This document shows positions 25,416-33,870 of a DNA stretch of 64,000 nucleotides, piece after piece. The stretch is taken from NCBI GenBank assembly GCA_017394885.1, contig JAFPWO010000013.1, positions 62,001-126,000 on the forward strand, given 5' to 3'. Under the pieces are notes generated by a model. That model searched no databases, was not told the DNA's origin, and saw only the letters and a program-made list of their open reading frames with translations. This DNA is from Lachnospiraceae bacterium. Its GTDB lineage: Bacteria > Bacillota > Clostridia > Lachnospirales > Lachnospiraceae. A program made the translations under genes and the position numbers. How positions within the stretch are numbered: position 1 is the first letter of the stretch; each line of letters starts with the position of its first letter.

Positions 25416-27829
25416 GCTTTTTCCTCTGTCAGTTTCTTCGCCATCCGGTACACGCGGGTCGCGTTGACCATCAGTTGGCGGCGGCTTACCGTGCCGTCCG
25501 AAAGCCCTTTCACCATGGCCTTGAAGTCGCCTTTGCCGCCCGGCATGGTCAGATCATTTCCCGCCGCTGCGATCTTTGCCGCATTCGGGACCGGATATTT
25601 CTTTTTGCCGAAGTTTAGGGCGCCGATGATCCAGTCGGTCATCACGATGCCCTCAAAGCCGAATTCCGCGCGCAGGACGTCCTGCAGCAGGTCGCGCCGC
25701 TCGGAAGTATGAATGCCGTTTAAGAGATTGTAGGACGTCATCAACGCATGCGGCTGGCTCTCTTTCACAGCGATTTCAAAGCCTTTGAGATAGATCTCAC
25801 GCATGGCCCGCTCGCTGACCAGGCTGTTGCTGCCGTAGCGGTTGGTTTCCTGGTTGTTCGCGGCAAAGTGCTTGATCGTCGTGCCGCAGCCGGGGTGCTT
25901 CTGCACACCGCAGGTGATCGCAGCGGCAAACCGGCCGGAGATCAGCGGATCCTCGGAATAGTATTCGAAATTGCGGCCGCAGCGGATATCCCGGTGGATA
26001 TTGAGGGCCGGCGCCAGCCACAGATGCACGCCGAAGCGCTCCATCTCGTCGCCCACCAGATCGCCGCAGGCCTTATCAAAGGCCAGGTTCCAGCTCTGCG
26101 CCAGCGCGGTACCGATCGGGATCGCGCTGCAGTACTGCTCAAAGACCTCTCCCTTCACCTCGCTGCCGCCCATGAAATGTTTCATGAAGAAGGCGGAAGG
26201 CGCGGGCATCAGCTCCATCACGCTCTCCGGCATGGTCTCGCCGACGGCGTGCGCGCCGTTTTCGTCACGGGTATACTGCCGGGAAAGGCGCAGGCCCGCG
26301 GGGCCGTCCGCCATGATCAGGGAAGGGATCCCTTTCTTCTTCAGGCCGACCGTTTCTCCGGCTGCGCCAGCCACGGAGCTCGAAGCTTCTCCCACCACGC
26401 TCACCGTGCCTTTTGTCTGAAACGCGCCGATGTTCAGCAGGCAGAGTTCCTCCTCGCTCAGCGTTTCGAGCAGCGGATCGATCTCTTCGGGAAGCGCATC
26501 GTTCACGGTCTCCGTTTCAAAAGAAGCCGCGCTGACCGCAAGCACCGGAACGTCGCCCGGCACTTCTTCCGGGAGTTTTTCCGGCTTCCAGTCGGCAAAG
26601 TCCGGTTTGCCGAGGCAGTTTTTCACCTGCCTGACAACGGCTTCGCCATCCAGACGGACGACGGCGGCCGCTTTCGTATCGCGGCTCGAAGTGCCGGCAC
26701 GCAGTACATAATCACCGCCTTCCAGGATCCACGCCGCACGCACCGCATCGTAAGAAGCGATCTCGCGCAGATCGAACGACAGCGTCAGACTCTGCTCTTC
26801 ATCCGGGGCCAGTTCATCCGTCTTTTCAAACGCCGCCAGGACCTGATACGGCTTGTCCAGCTTTCCCTGCGGCTGGGAAACATACAGCTGGACAACTTCT
26901 TTACCGCGGCGGCAGCCGGTATTCTTCACGGAAACGTCCAGACTCACTTTTCCGCCCTCTTCCCGGGCTTCCCCGGTTTTCAGGGCAAAACTGGTATAGC
27001 CAAGGCCGTACCCGAAAGGAAACAGCGGCTTTTTGCCGACGCTGTCAAAGTAACGGTACCCGACGTAGATGCCTTCTTTATAGCGTGTATCGTAGCGGTC
27101 GCCGAAATCTCCGACGGCCGGATAGTCCCCCCAGGTGCTCCAGGTGGTTGCCAGCCGGCCGGAAGGCGCGCTCTTGCCGAGGATGATATCCGCCAGGATA
27201 TTGCCGGTCTCGCCGCCCAGCTGGCTGAGCAGCAGGATGTTTTTCACCCCCGTGACCGGCGTCAGATCGACCGGGCCGCCCACATTCAGCACCAGCAGGA
27301 AGCGTTCAAACTGCCTGTTCAGCAAGCGGATATCGCGCTTTTCCGTCTCGGTCAGCAGGATATCGCCGGGTACGGGTCTGCGGTCCGAGCCTTCGCCGGA
27401 GATGCGGGAGAGCACATAGACCGCGGCGTCACCTTCCGCCTCCAGCGGAAGATCGTATTCGGGTTCGGGCATCACGGCGCCCATGCAGTCGATGACGGCG
27501 AGCGTGCCGCGCTTTAGGGCGTCGCGCTTCAGATTTTTGATAAACACCTTCTTAGCCGCATCGCGGACGCCTTCATAAGCATCCATCCAGGCCTTGGTGG
27601 TGAGGGTAAAACCGGCGGCTTCGAGCCCTTCTTCCGCGGTCACGAAACTGCGGGAATTGACTTCTCCCGAGCCAGTCCCGCCTTTTATCGTGCGGCGGGC
27701 GCCGCTGCCGTAGAGCGCCAGTTTTCCGGGCGCATCCAGCGGGAAAGTCCCGTCACTTTTGAGCAATACCGCGCACTCCGCGCCGAAGCGCCGCAGGATC
27801 TCATTATGTTCTCTTTCGTAATCGTACAT
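25412..27829 (-). CDS. GH3 beta-glucosidase with swapped domain order
   Basis: An 805-residue GH3 enzyme whose domains are in reverse order. The (alpha/beta)6 C-terminal-type domain comes first (LALYGSGARRTIKGGTGSGE near residues 36-55), then the fibronectin III-like domain (about 290-380), and the catalytic barrel last (about 460-800), with KHFAANNQETNR and the nucleophile Asp in GIVMTDW. Similar swapped GH3 enzymes are known from Ruminococcus and Butyrivibrio. Without a signal peptide it acts inside the cell, probably removing glucose from rhamnosyl-glucosides such as flavonoid sugars. An AAAGGAG site precedes the ATG. Confidence 0.92.
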   Translation of the reverse strand: MYDYEREHNEILRRFGAECAVLLKSDGTFPLDAPGKLALYGSGARRTIKGGTGSGEVNSRSFVTAEEGLEAAGFTLTTKAWMDAYEGVRDAAKKVFIKNLKRDALKRGTLAVIDCMGAVMPEPEYDLPLEAEGDAAVYVLSRISGEGSDRRPVPGDILLTETEKRDIRLLNRQFERFLLVLNVGGPVDLTPVTGVKNILLLSQLGGETGNILADIILGKSAPSGRLATTWSTWGDYPAVGDFGDRYDTRYKEGIYVGYRYFDSVGKKPLFPFGYGLGYTSFALKTGEAREEGGKVSLDVSVKNTGCRRGKEVVQLYVSQPQGKLDKPYQVLAAFEKTDELAPDEEQSLTLSFDLREIASYDAVRAAWILEGGDYVLRAGTSSRDTKAAAVVRLDGEAVVRQVKNCLGKPDFADWKPEKLPEEVPGDVPVLAVSAASFETETVNDALPEEIDPLLETLSEEELCLLNIGAFQTKGTVSVVGEASSSVAGAAGETVGLKKKGIPSLIMADGPAGLRLSRQYTRDENGAHAVGETMPESVMELMPAPSAFFMKHFMGGSEVKGEVFEQYCSAIPIGTALAQSWNLAFDKACGDLVGDEMERFGVHLWLAPALNIHRDIRCGRNFEYYSEDPLISGRFAAAITCGVQKHPGCGTTIKHFAANNQETNRYGSNSLVSERAMREIYLKGFEIAVKESQPHALMTSYNLLNGIHTSERRDLLQDVLRAEFGFEGIVMTDWIIGALNFGKKKYPVPNAAKIAAAGNDLTMPGGKGDFKAMVKGLSDGTVSRRQLMVNATRVYRMAKKLTEEKA

Positions 27830-27859
27830 TTCGGTAACTCCTTTCTTGCTGCCCTTTTC

Positions 27860-29383
27860 TTACTCTTCCGTTCTCTCATGCCGCGCTTTGATCTCAGCCT
27901 GCTCTTTCGGAAGGTTCTTTTCGACCGTCAGGAAGAACAGAAGGACAAAGGCGATAAGGCTTGTGAATACCTCCAGCCCGACAAAAGCGAAGGTAATGAC
28001 CCAGCTGACACTGTGCGGCTGTGCCAGCGCCACAGTATAAATGCCGTCCGCCGCGGGTTTCAGCGCATCCAGCGCGACCTGTGCGGTCCAGCTGTTTGCT
28101 GCCAGTGTCTGACCCGCTTCCGCAAGGCTCCCCGCCGTAAACGGCGCCAGATACCCGGCTCTTGCCAGCATCCAGTTGAAGACGCCGGTCATAACGCCGA
28201 TCATGGCCACCGCGATGATGTTGTAGATGGACATCGCCGTACCGTCGATGCGGTTATTTGTTTTCCATTCGATATGATCCAGGCAGTCCGCAAAGAGAGC
28301 CATGAACACATACGAACCGGGAAGGCCGCCCATGTTTTTGATGAACTGCCCGATCAGGACCGTCACCATATTGGTCGGGAACAGCCAGCAGATCGTTGAA
28401 CCGATCGCGATCAGCGCGCAGCCGACCATCGTTACCTTCCGCTTGCCGAACTTCTTCGCGAGCGGCCAGACCGCGAAGATGCCGATGCCCATCGGGATGC
28501 CGCCGATGACTGAGACCAGCATCTGTGTCACGCCGTCGTTATAGGTGCCCAGTACGTAGTTGCAGTAATAGACAAGGCCGAGGTTCTTGATCACCGTCCC
28601 GATCGTGGTGACGAAGAAATAGCCGTAGATGAGCAGCATATATTTGTCAGTAAACAGTTCCCGCAGCTGCTCCCCGAAAGGCTTCTTCTCCGTTTCGCCG
28701 GCGGCCTGGGCTTCTTCGGTGATGCGCTCCTTGGTGAAGAAGTATTCCATCAGGGTGAGCGGCAGGGCAAGGATCGACAGGATCGACATCAGGAAGATCC
28801 ATTTCGACTTGTCCGCACCGATCGCCGGCATGACGAGCATCGGGAAGACCAGGGCGACCAGGATGCCGCTCATCATGATCGTGGTGATCTGATTGAAAAC
28901 GGAAAGGCCGCCGCGCGCGGTCGAGTCACGGGTGGAAAGCGGGACCATCAGGCCGTGGCTCATGTTGAAAATCGTATAAGCAAAGGAATAGAACAGGTTA
29001 TAGGAAAGCATGACCCAGATCACCTGCACCGTCTCGTTCGCGCTCGGCACGGTAAACAGCAGGATGCCGGTCACCGGCAGCAGAAAGGCCGAAAGAAGCA
29101 GCCACGGTCGGGCTTTGCCTTCTTTGGTCCTCGTGCGGTCGATGACCTGTCCCATGATGATATTGGTGATCGCGTCGATAACCTTCGAAATGATCGGGAA
29201 GATCGCGAGGAACAGGCCGTTCCAGAGAGGCGTCAGATTCAGCACGTCCGTATAATAGACGTTCAGGTAGGTGGCCAGCACCGCGTTTAACAGCAGCGCG
29301 CCAGCGGGACCGAGCAGGTAGCCCAGCCACTTTTCTTTTTTGGTTACTTCCGGGGATTTGATCAGACTCGCGGGCAGCCGCAT
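27860..29383 (-). CDS. GPH-family glycoside/cation symporter
   Basis: A 507-residue membrane protein with about twelve helices of the glycoside-pentoside-hexuronide:cation symporter family (MelB/XynB type), with characteristic [20 protein letters not shown] at the first helix and [20 protein letters not shown] at about 80-99. It is the first gene of the rhamnose operon, so the substrate is most likely rhamnose or a rhamnoside disaccharide. GAGGAGG precedes the ATG. Promoter and regulator lie just upstream. Confidence 0.92.
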   Translation of the reverse strand: MRLPASLIKSPEVTKKEKWLGYLLGPAGALLLNAVLATYLNVYYTDVLNLTPLWNGLFLAIFPIISKVIDAITNIIMGQVIDRTRTKEGKARPWLLLSAFLLPVTGILLFTVPSANETVQVIWVMLSYNLFYSFAYTIFNMSHGLMVPLSTRDSTARGGLSVFNQITTIMMSGILVALVFPMLVMPAIGADKSKWIFLMSILSILALPLTLMEYFFTKERITEEAQAAGETEKKPFGEQLRELFTDKYMLLIYGYFFVTTIGTVIKNLGLVYYCNYVLGTYNDGVTQMLVSVIGGIPMGIGIFAVWPLAKKFGKRKVTMVGCALIAIGSTICWLFPTNMVTVLIGQFIKNMGGLPGSYVFMALFADCLDHIEWKTNNRIDGTAMSIYNIIAVAMIGVMTGVFNWMLARAGYLAPFTAGSLAEAGQTLAANSWTAQVALDALKPAADGIYTVALAQPHSVSWVITFAFVGLEVFTSLIAFVLLFFLTVEKNLPKEQAEIKARHERTEE

Positions 29384-29441
29384 ACCAGTATTCCTCCTCA
29401 GGCAGATCGGATTCTATCTCATCTGCCTTTTTCTCATGATT

Positions 29442-29447
29442 ATTATA
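29442..29447 (-). promoter_or_regulatory. Probable -10 box of the rhamnose operon
   Basis: TATAAT on the minus strand about 60 nt before the transporter start, without a good -35 at 16-18 bp. A weak -35 is what one expects of a promoter that needs its AraC-type activator, encoded divergently next door. Confidence 0.55.
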
Positions 29448-29468
29448 GCAGGACCGCCGCGGATTGTA

Positions 29469-29497
29469 TTGTATAATTGTAATGTTTCAGATATAAT
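29469..29497 (+). promoter_or_regulatory. Promoter of the AraC-type regulator
   Basis: TTGTAT (29469-29474), 17 bp, TATAAT (29492-29497) on the plus strand, about 50 nt before the regulator start. It overlaps the upstream part of the divergent operon promoter, so binding of the regulator here could control both directions. Confidence 0.7.
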
Positions 29498-29548
29498 GGT
29501 AATGAAATTTAAGAGGTCGATTTCTGTTTCGTACGGAAAGGAATCAAG

Positions 29549-30748
29549 ATGGGAACCGTCAGCTACGAATATCTGGCCCACGCCATGGCCCGGCTCTCCG
29601 GGATCCCCGTGCGGATCTATGAAAGCAGCGAAGAACGCTGCCGTTTCTTCCCGGCCGCGCTGCCGAAGGATCCGCTGGAACTCTGCCGTGAGGAAGTGCT
29701 GGCTATCCGCGAACATGTCGGCTACTTTGCCACGCCGCTCTTCCACTACTACGGCGTGCTGAACAGCGGGAACGTCAAGATCGTGATCGGCCCGACCGCG
29801 CAGATCATGGGAGACGAGCAGCAGCTGCGTGAGCTGGCCTTTCGGTTAGACGTCCCGGCCGAGCAGGTGTCCGTTTTTACGGAAGGCATGAACGCGATCA
29901 TGCGCCTGCCCGTGGAAACGCTCCTTCAGATGCTCTGCACGCTAAACCATTTTCTGAACGGCGGGGAAATGCTCACGCTTTCCGACATCGCGATCCATGA
30001 GGCGGAGCAGATGCAGATCAAGACCGGTGTGGAGCAGCACCGCACGTCCCGGGTCTACGAAGAGGACACGTCCGCCGCACAGCCGCATAATACCCTGGCC
30101 ATTGAAGAAGCGCTGATGGGGATCGTCCGCCGCGGGGACAGCGTCGCCCTGCGTCGCTGGCTCTCTTCCGCCCCGGCCGTACAGGGCGGCACCATTGCCG
30201 GCGACCAGCTGCGGCAGCTGCGGAACCTCTTCATCGTGACCGCGACGCTGACCTCGCGTGCCGCCATCCGCGGCGGCATGCGGGAGGACGATGCTTTTTC
30301 TCTTTCCGATGCGTACATTCGCCGGGCGGAACTCCTCACGAGCCACAGCAAGATCCAGAACCTGCAGTACAATATGCTGCTGGAATTCACGGAGCAGGTC
30401 GAAAAGCTCCGCCGCAGCGGGTACGCCACCAAGCTCTCGCTGGACGTAGCCAACTATGTGCGCCATCATCTGTCCGAGCCGGTCAGCGTGGAGAAGATGG
30501 CGGAGACGTTCTTCTTAAGCCGGCCCTATCTTTCGAGCAAATTCCGGCAGGAAACCGGCCAGACCCTGACCGATTTCATCTTGAACGAGAAAACGGAGGA
30601 AGCCAAGCGCCTCCTCCGCTATTCCGACAAGCCGCTTTCGGCGATCAGCGCCTATCTCGGCTTCTCTTCCCACGGTCACTTTTCACGGGTATTCAAACGC
30701 TGCGCCGGCGTAACTCCCGGGGAATACCGGGAAAAGTACCGCATGTAG
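29549..30748 (+). CDS. AraC-family transcriptional regulator of the rhamnose operon
   Basis: A 399-residue protein. The C-terminal 100 residues form the paired helix-turn-helix of the AraC/XylS family (VSVEKMAETFFLSRPYLSSKFRQ and PLSAISAYLGFSSHGHFSRVFKR). The N-terminal 250 residues have no double-stranded beta-helix cupin; they resemble the sensor part of the YSIRK-type AraC regulators of Firmicutes. It is transcribed away from the rhamnose operon from a 165-bp intergenic region, so activation of that operon in response to rhamnose or a rhamnoside is the natural inference. GGAAAGGA precedes the ATG. Confidence 0.9.
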   Translation: MGTVSYEYLAHAMARLSGIPVRIYESSEERCRFFPAALPKDPLELCREEVLAIREHVGYFATPLFHYYGVLNSGNVKIVIGPTAQIMGDEQQLRELAFRLDVPAEQVSVFTEGMNAIMRLPVETLLQMLCTLNHFLNGGEMLTLSDIAIHEAEQMQIKTGVEQHRTSRVYEEDTSAAQPHNTLAIEEALMGIVRRGDSVALRRWLSSAPAVQGGTIAGDQLRQLRNLFIVTATLTSRAAIRGGMREDDAFSLSDAYIRRAELLTSHSKIQNLQYNMLLEFTEQVEKLRRSGYATKLSLDVANYVRHHLSEPVSVEKMAETFFLSRPYLSSKFRQETGQTLTDFILNEKTEEAKRLLRYSDKPLSAISAYLGFSSHGHFSRVFKRCAGVTPGEYREKYRM

Positions 30749-30764
30749 TTTTTCGCAGCTTTCT

Positions 30765-32357
30765 CTAGTCCGGGAAGAAATCATCCTTCCGCTTTTTCGC
30801 GGCCTTGATCCATTTGGAAATTTCTTTCTTTTTCGCGTAATTCTTCTCATTCTCCATACTGAGCGACTGATAAAGCCGCAGCCTTTCGGGAGACAGCATT
30901 CCGCTTTCCAGCGCTGCTTTCACCGCGCACCCGGGTTCTGTATCATGGCGGCAGTTGCGGAAGCGGCACCGCCTCTCCAGGGCAATGACGTCCGAAAACG
31001 TATCGTCGATCCCGCTTTCCGCGCCGGCCAAACCGACTTCCCGCATGCCGGGCGTATCGATAATACTGACGCCGCCTTCCAGCTGAATCAGCTGGCGGTG
31101 GGTCGTCGTATGCCTTCCCGTGGAGTCGGACGAGCGGACCGCGGCAGTCTTCATGAGGGCTTCGCCGGCGAGCACATTGAGCAGTGTGGATTTCCCCACG
31201 CCGGAAGAACCGAGCAGGCAGATCGTGTTTCCGGGCTGCAGATAAAAGTCTAACGCTTCCATTCCGATCCCCGTGAGGGCCGAAACAACATGGACTCTCA
31301 CGTTTTCGGCGACGCGCACTTCCTCCGCGTACCGCTCCGGATCGCCGCACAAATCGGCCTTTGTCAGGACCACGACCGGCACACAGCCGCCCTGCAGCAC
31401 CAGGCCCGCGTACCTTGCGATCCGGTTATAGCTGTAGTCCTCGTTCAGGGACGTGATGATAAAAGCATAGTCCGCATTGGCGGCCATATACTGCATCACA
31501 CCGGTTTTCGCCTGATCGGGCCGCTGCAGGAAGCTGGTACGTTCACAGACGGAGAGGATCACCGAATCCCCTGCCGGATTATACCGGAAGGTCACATAAT
31601 CGCCCACGACCGGCCATGCTTCCGCCTCCGCTTCATAAAAGCTTCCCTTCAGCTTCGCCGGCAGTTCTTTCTCCCAGAAACGGATAAAAAAGCTCCCCTT
31701 GTGCACCGCGCTGATGCGGCCGAGCCGCTCTTTATGAAGCCACTGGCACCGAAGAGCGAGCGGCTTATAATACGGGAATCGGCCGGTAAACAGCCGCAGT
31801 TCTTCTTCGTCTTCGCACTGTTCAAATACCGCGGCTTCGCTAAAACTTCCGTGGACCTCAGCAAACGCTTCGCATAAGGGATATGCCATAAAAGCAGGGA
31901 AATTCCCGAGCTGCGCATGGGTTATGCCAAAGTGATCGCAGGTCACGAAACCGTGCCGCGGGTAATAATCGGGTTCCCCACAGATGACGATTCCCGAATA
32001 GCCGGCGGCCCGTCCCAGATTGATGACCGCCTGAAGCAGCGCGCTCCCGATGCCCTCGCTGAAACAGGTCGGTTCCACCGCCAGCGGCCCGAAGGTCAGG
32101 ACTTCATGGACCACTTCCCGATCCGCCTTCTGCTCCGTGACCTTCGCTTTCGAGGCGAAGATCGCGCCGACGATCTTTCCGTCCTTTTCCGCAACCCGGC
32201 TGAGATGCGGCAGATACGCCCCATCGTCCCGCAGCTTATGTACGAGCAGGTGTTCATTGCAGCCCGGCCCGTGAATATTCCAGAACGCACGCATCACCAT
32301 GTGTTCCGTATTGTACCAGTCTTCTTTTCTTTCTTCTCTGATAAGGATTCCGTTCAT
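30765..32357 (-). CDS. GNAT acetyltransferase fused to ribosome-assembly GTPase RsgA
   Basis: A 530-residue two-domain protein. Residues 1-165 are a GNAT N-acetyltransferase with the acetyl-CoA loop near EGIGSALLQA (101-110). Residues 200-530 are RsgA: an OB-like part, a circularly permuted GTPase with TKAD (332-335), GSSGVGKS (383-390) and DTPG (434-437), and a zinc knuckle with C464, C469, H471 and C477. RsgA acts in late 30S maturation. The ATG at 32357 has GGAG at 6 nt, but this site is buried in a 10-bp hairpin, and a leader peptide and a terminator lie upstream, so expression is probably induced by stalled ribosomes. Confidence 0.88.
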   Translation of the reverse strand: MNGILIREERKEDWYNTEHMVMRAFWNIHGPGCNEHLLVHKLRDDGAYLPHLSRVAEKDGKIVGAIFASKAKVTEQKADREVVHEVLTFGPLAVEPTCFSEGIGSALLQAVINLGRAAGYSGIVICGEPDYYPRHGFVTCDHFGITHAQLGNFPAFMAYPLCEAFAEVHGSFSEAAVFEQCEDEEELRLFTGRFPYYKPLALRCQWLHKERLGRISAVHKGSFFIRFWEKELPAKLKGSFYEAEAEAWPVVGDYVTFRYNPAGDSVILSVCERTSFLQRPDQAKTGVMQYMAANADYAFIITSLNEDYSYNRIARYAGLVLQGGCVPVVVLTKADLCGDPERYAEEVRVAENVRVHVVSALTGIGMEALDFYLQPGNTICLLGSSGVGKSTLLNVLAGEALMKTAAVRSSDSTGRHTTTHRQLIQLEGGVSIIDTPGMREVGLAGAESGIDDTFSDVIALERRCRFRNCRHDTEPGCAVKAALESGMLSPERLRLYQSLSMENEKNYAKKKEISKWIKAAKKRKDDFFPD

Positions 32358-32361
32358 TTTC

Positions 32362-32403
32362 AGCTCCATACATTATTCGTTTTATATTGTTCAGTATGGA
32401 GCT
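32362..32403 (-). promoter_or_regulatory. Hairpin that hides the GNAT-RsgA ribosome site
   Basis: A perfect 10-bp inverted repeat, AGCTCCATAC and GTATGGAGCT on the minus strand, with a 22-nt loop. The 3' arm contains the GGAG used for the ATG at 32357, so the folded mRNA should block initiation. Confidence 0.7.
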
Positions 32404-32410
32404 TCGGATA

Positions 32411-32442
32411 CAGAAAAGACCGCGGCCGGGAGCCGCGGTCTT
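32411..32442 (-). terminator. Intrinsic terminator between leader peptide and GNAT-RsgA (attenuator)
   Basis: Minus strand AAGACCGCGG and CCGCGGTCTT form a perfect 10-bp stem with a 7-nt loop, followed by TTTTCTG. No promoter is visible between this terminator and the gene at 32357, so the gene must be read through it. Confidence 0.8.
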
Positions 32443-32451
32443 ATGAAAAGC

Positions 32452-32478
32452 AGTGTTTTGTCAGACGATCAAAACACT
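32452..32478 (-). promoter_or_regulatory. Hairpin overlapping the leader peptide stop codon
   Basis: AGTGTTTTG and CAAAACACT pair perfectly over 9 bp with a 9-nt loop that contains the TGA stop of the leader frame. A ribosome finishing or stalling on the leader would open or preserve this stem, as in known attenuators of antibiotic-inducible genes. Confidence 0.6.
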
Positions 32479-32535
32479 CAAAACCGAGGTCACCATACTG
32501 TTCTTGCCAACCGATTTTGTATTCATTGCAGTCAT
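32461..32535 (-). CDS. Leader peptide, 24 residues, upstream of GNAT-RsgA
   Basis: ATG at 32535 follows GAGGT at 7 nt and the frame ends with TGA at 32461. The peptide has a polar first half (MTAMNTKSVGKNS) and a hydrophobic end (VTSVLSVLIV). It lies about 30 nt after the predicted start of a transcript from a near-consensus promoter, and is followed by two hairpins. The layout is that of a regulatory leader, not of a functional small protein, though a membrane peptide cannot be excluded. Confidence 0.65.
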   Translation of the reverse strand: MTAMNTKSVGKNSMVTSVLSVLIV

Positions 32536-32573
32536 CAGGTATACCTCGCTTTCTTTCAGATTAATCTTGTCAG

Positions 32574-32602
32574 AGTATATCAGGAAACAACAGGCATTTC
32601 AA
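32574..32602 (-). promoter_or_regulatory. Promoter of the leader/GNAT-RsgA transcript
   Basis: TTGAAA (32597-32602), 17 bp, TATACT (32574-32579) on the minus strand, about 40 nt before the leader peptide start. Confidence 0.75.
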
Positions 32603-32657
32603 GTGTTTTTTCAGATCGAAAACCGCGTTCTGAGGGACGTTTATTTCCTCTCCGCCT

Positions 32658-33296
32658 TTATTCTCCTCTTTTTCCGCTCTCAAGGACCCAGGCAAACGCC
32701 TTCGCGGTCCTCAGCCCGGCATCCTTAAAATGATTTCCCGGATTCCATTCCAGCGTTGTTTCCACGGATTGCTCCCGCAGCAGCTCCTGCGCCTCCCGGA
32801 TCCGGGTTCCGACGCTGGCCATAATCGGATTGCGCGTCCTTTCTTCTTTATCGCCGAGGCTCAGATAGACGCGCTTCGTCCGGATCTTCTGTTCCCTCAT
32901 GAAATCCACAAATTCCGGGAACCAGATGGACGGCGAAGCGGCTGCCACCCCTTCAAACAGATCTGTCTGATATGCCGCCCACAGCGCAAAGAGCCCGGCC
33001 AGAGAATATCCGCCGATATAATAGGTCCTGCTCCGGTCTGTACAGCAGGTCATGACCTCCGCGAGCGTCGCTGCGGCACCGTCTCCGAAGTCCTCGTTTC
33101 CGAAGACGGCAGAGGCTTTCCAGGGGGACAGATCCCTGTTCCAGTCATTAACTTTCACCGCAAGCAGCCGGATTTTTCCGGGAAAGCTTTCCCGGATGGC
33201 TGCAAATTCGCCCTCTATTTCTTTCAGATCATGGTCGTCGACCATCTGGACCAGGACCACCTCTGCCGACGGGTCCCCGAATTCAAATGTTTGCAT
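32658..33296 (-). CDS. Alpha/beta-hydrolase, esterase-like
   Basis: A 212-residue alpha/beta-hydrolase. The nucleophile elbow is GGYSLAGL (about 94-101, Ser in GYSLAG), an acid probably lies in LSLGDKEE, and the catalytic His is in WNPGNHFKD near the C terminus. This matches the compact Fes/EsterD-like putative esterases. There is no signal peptide. GGGGAG lies before the ATG. Substrate unknown; it is the neighbour of a ybaK-like gene on the same strand, about 80 nt away. Confidence 0.8.
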   Translation of the reverse strand: MQTFEFGDPSAEVVLVQMVDDHDLKEIEGEFAAIRESFPGKIRLLAVKVNDWNRDLSPWKASAVFGNEDFGDGAAATLAEVMTCCTDRSRTYYIGGYSLAGLFALWAAYQTDLFEGVAAASPSIWFPEFVDFMREQKIRTKRVYLSLGDKEERTRNPIMASVGTRIREAQELLREQSVETTLEWNPGNHFKDAGLRTAKAFAWVLESGKRGE

Positions 33297-33379
33297 GCCG
33301 TTTTCTCCCCGAAATTCTGCTTTTCCTTGCGCAGCGTTCCTGTACCTTTCCTGTGCCGTGCAGGCGTTTCCGCCGCGCT

Positions 33380-33856
33380 CTACACCAGATCCGCAACCCG
33401 GCAGCCAGCGGCCCCGGCCAGCTCCTCCGGAGACAATTCGATCTGGAAGCCGACCTTCCCGGCACTGACAAACACGGTCTCCTGCTGCTGCGCGGTCTCG
33501 TGGATAAAGGTCGGAAACGGCTTTTTCATCCCGATGGGGGAACAGCCTCCGTGAATATATCCGGTCAGCGGAAGCAGCTCTTTCTGTCTGATCATGGCGA
33601 CGGCTTTTTCCCCGGAGGCGGCGGCCGCTTTCTTCAGATTCAGTTCAGCCGTGACCGGAATAACGAAGACGTAGTGCTGTCCGGACCGTCCTGCCGTCAC
33701 CAGCGTTTTGAAGACCTTGTCGGGGTCTTCCCCCAGCAGCGCGGCGATCTCCGTCCCGCTCATCGAGGCATCCGGCCGATAGGTATGCGCCTTGTAGGGG
33801 ATCTTCTTTGCGTCCAGGATCCGCATCACATTGGTTTTGTCAGTATGGGAGCTCAT
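33380..33856 (-). CDS. ybaK: YbaK/EbsC-type aminoacyl-tRNA deacylase (Cys-tRNA(Pro) deacylase)
   Basis: A 158-residue protein of the YbaK family, which hydrolyses mischarged Cys-tRNA(Pro). Typical stretches are KVFKTLVTAGRSGQHYVFVIPV (opening Lys invariant) and GYIHGGCSPIGMKKPFPTFI, which carries the conserved G-x-SP-x-G substrate loop. Length is normal. It precedes the ADP-ribosylglycohydrolase gene's 3' end by 14 nt, so it may be read from the same transcript. Confidence 0.92.
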   Translation of the reverse strand: MSSHTDKTNVMRILDAKKIPYKAHTYRPDASMSGTEIAALLGEDPDKVFKTLVTAGRSGQHYVFVIPVTAELNLKKAAAASGEKAVAMIRQKELLPLTGYIHGGCSPIGMKKPFPTFIHETAQQQETVFVSAGKVGFQIELSPEELAGAAGCRVADLV

Positions 33857-33870
33857 CGCCTGCCTGCCTT

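Noticed and set aside
25748-27517. A 589-residue open frame on the plus strand
   Set aside because: Shadow of the GH3 gene on the other strand, without start signals or recognisable domain.
31660-31675. CCGGCAGTT inside the GNAT-RsgA gene as another copy of the rtcB operator
   Set aside because: Only half the palindrome, inside coding sequence, with no promoter next to it.
32453-32728. A 91-residue hydrophobic frame on the plus strand
   Set aside because: It crosses the leader, terminator and promoter structures of the other strand and enters the esterase gene; no ribosome site.
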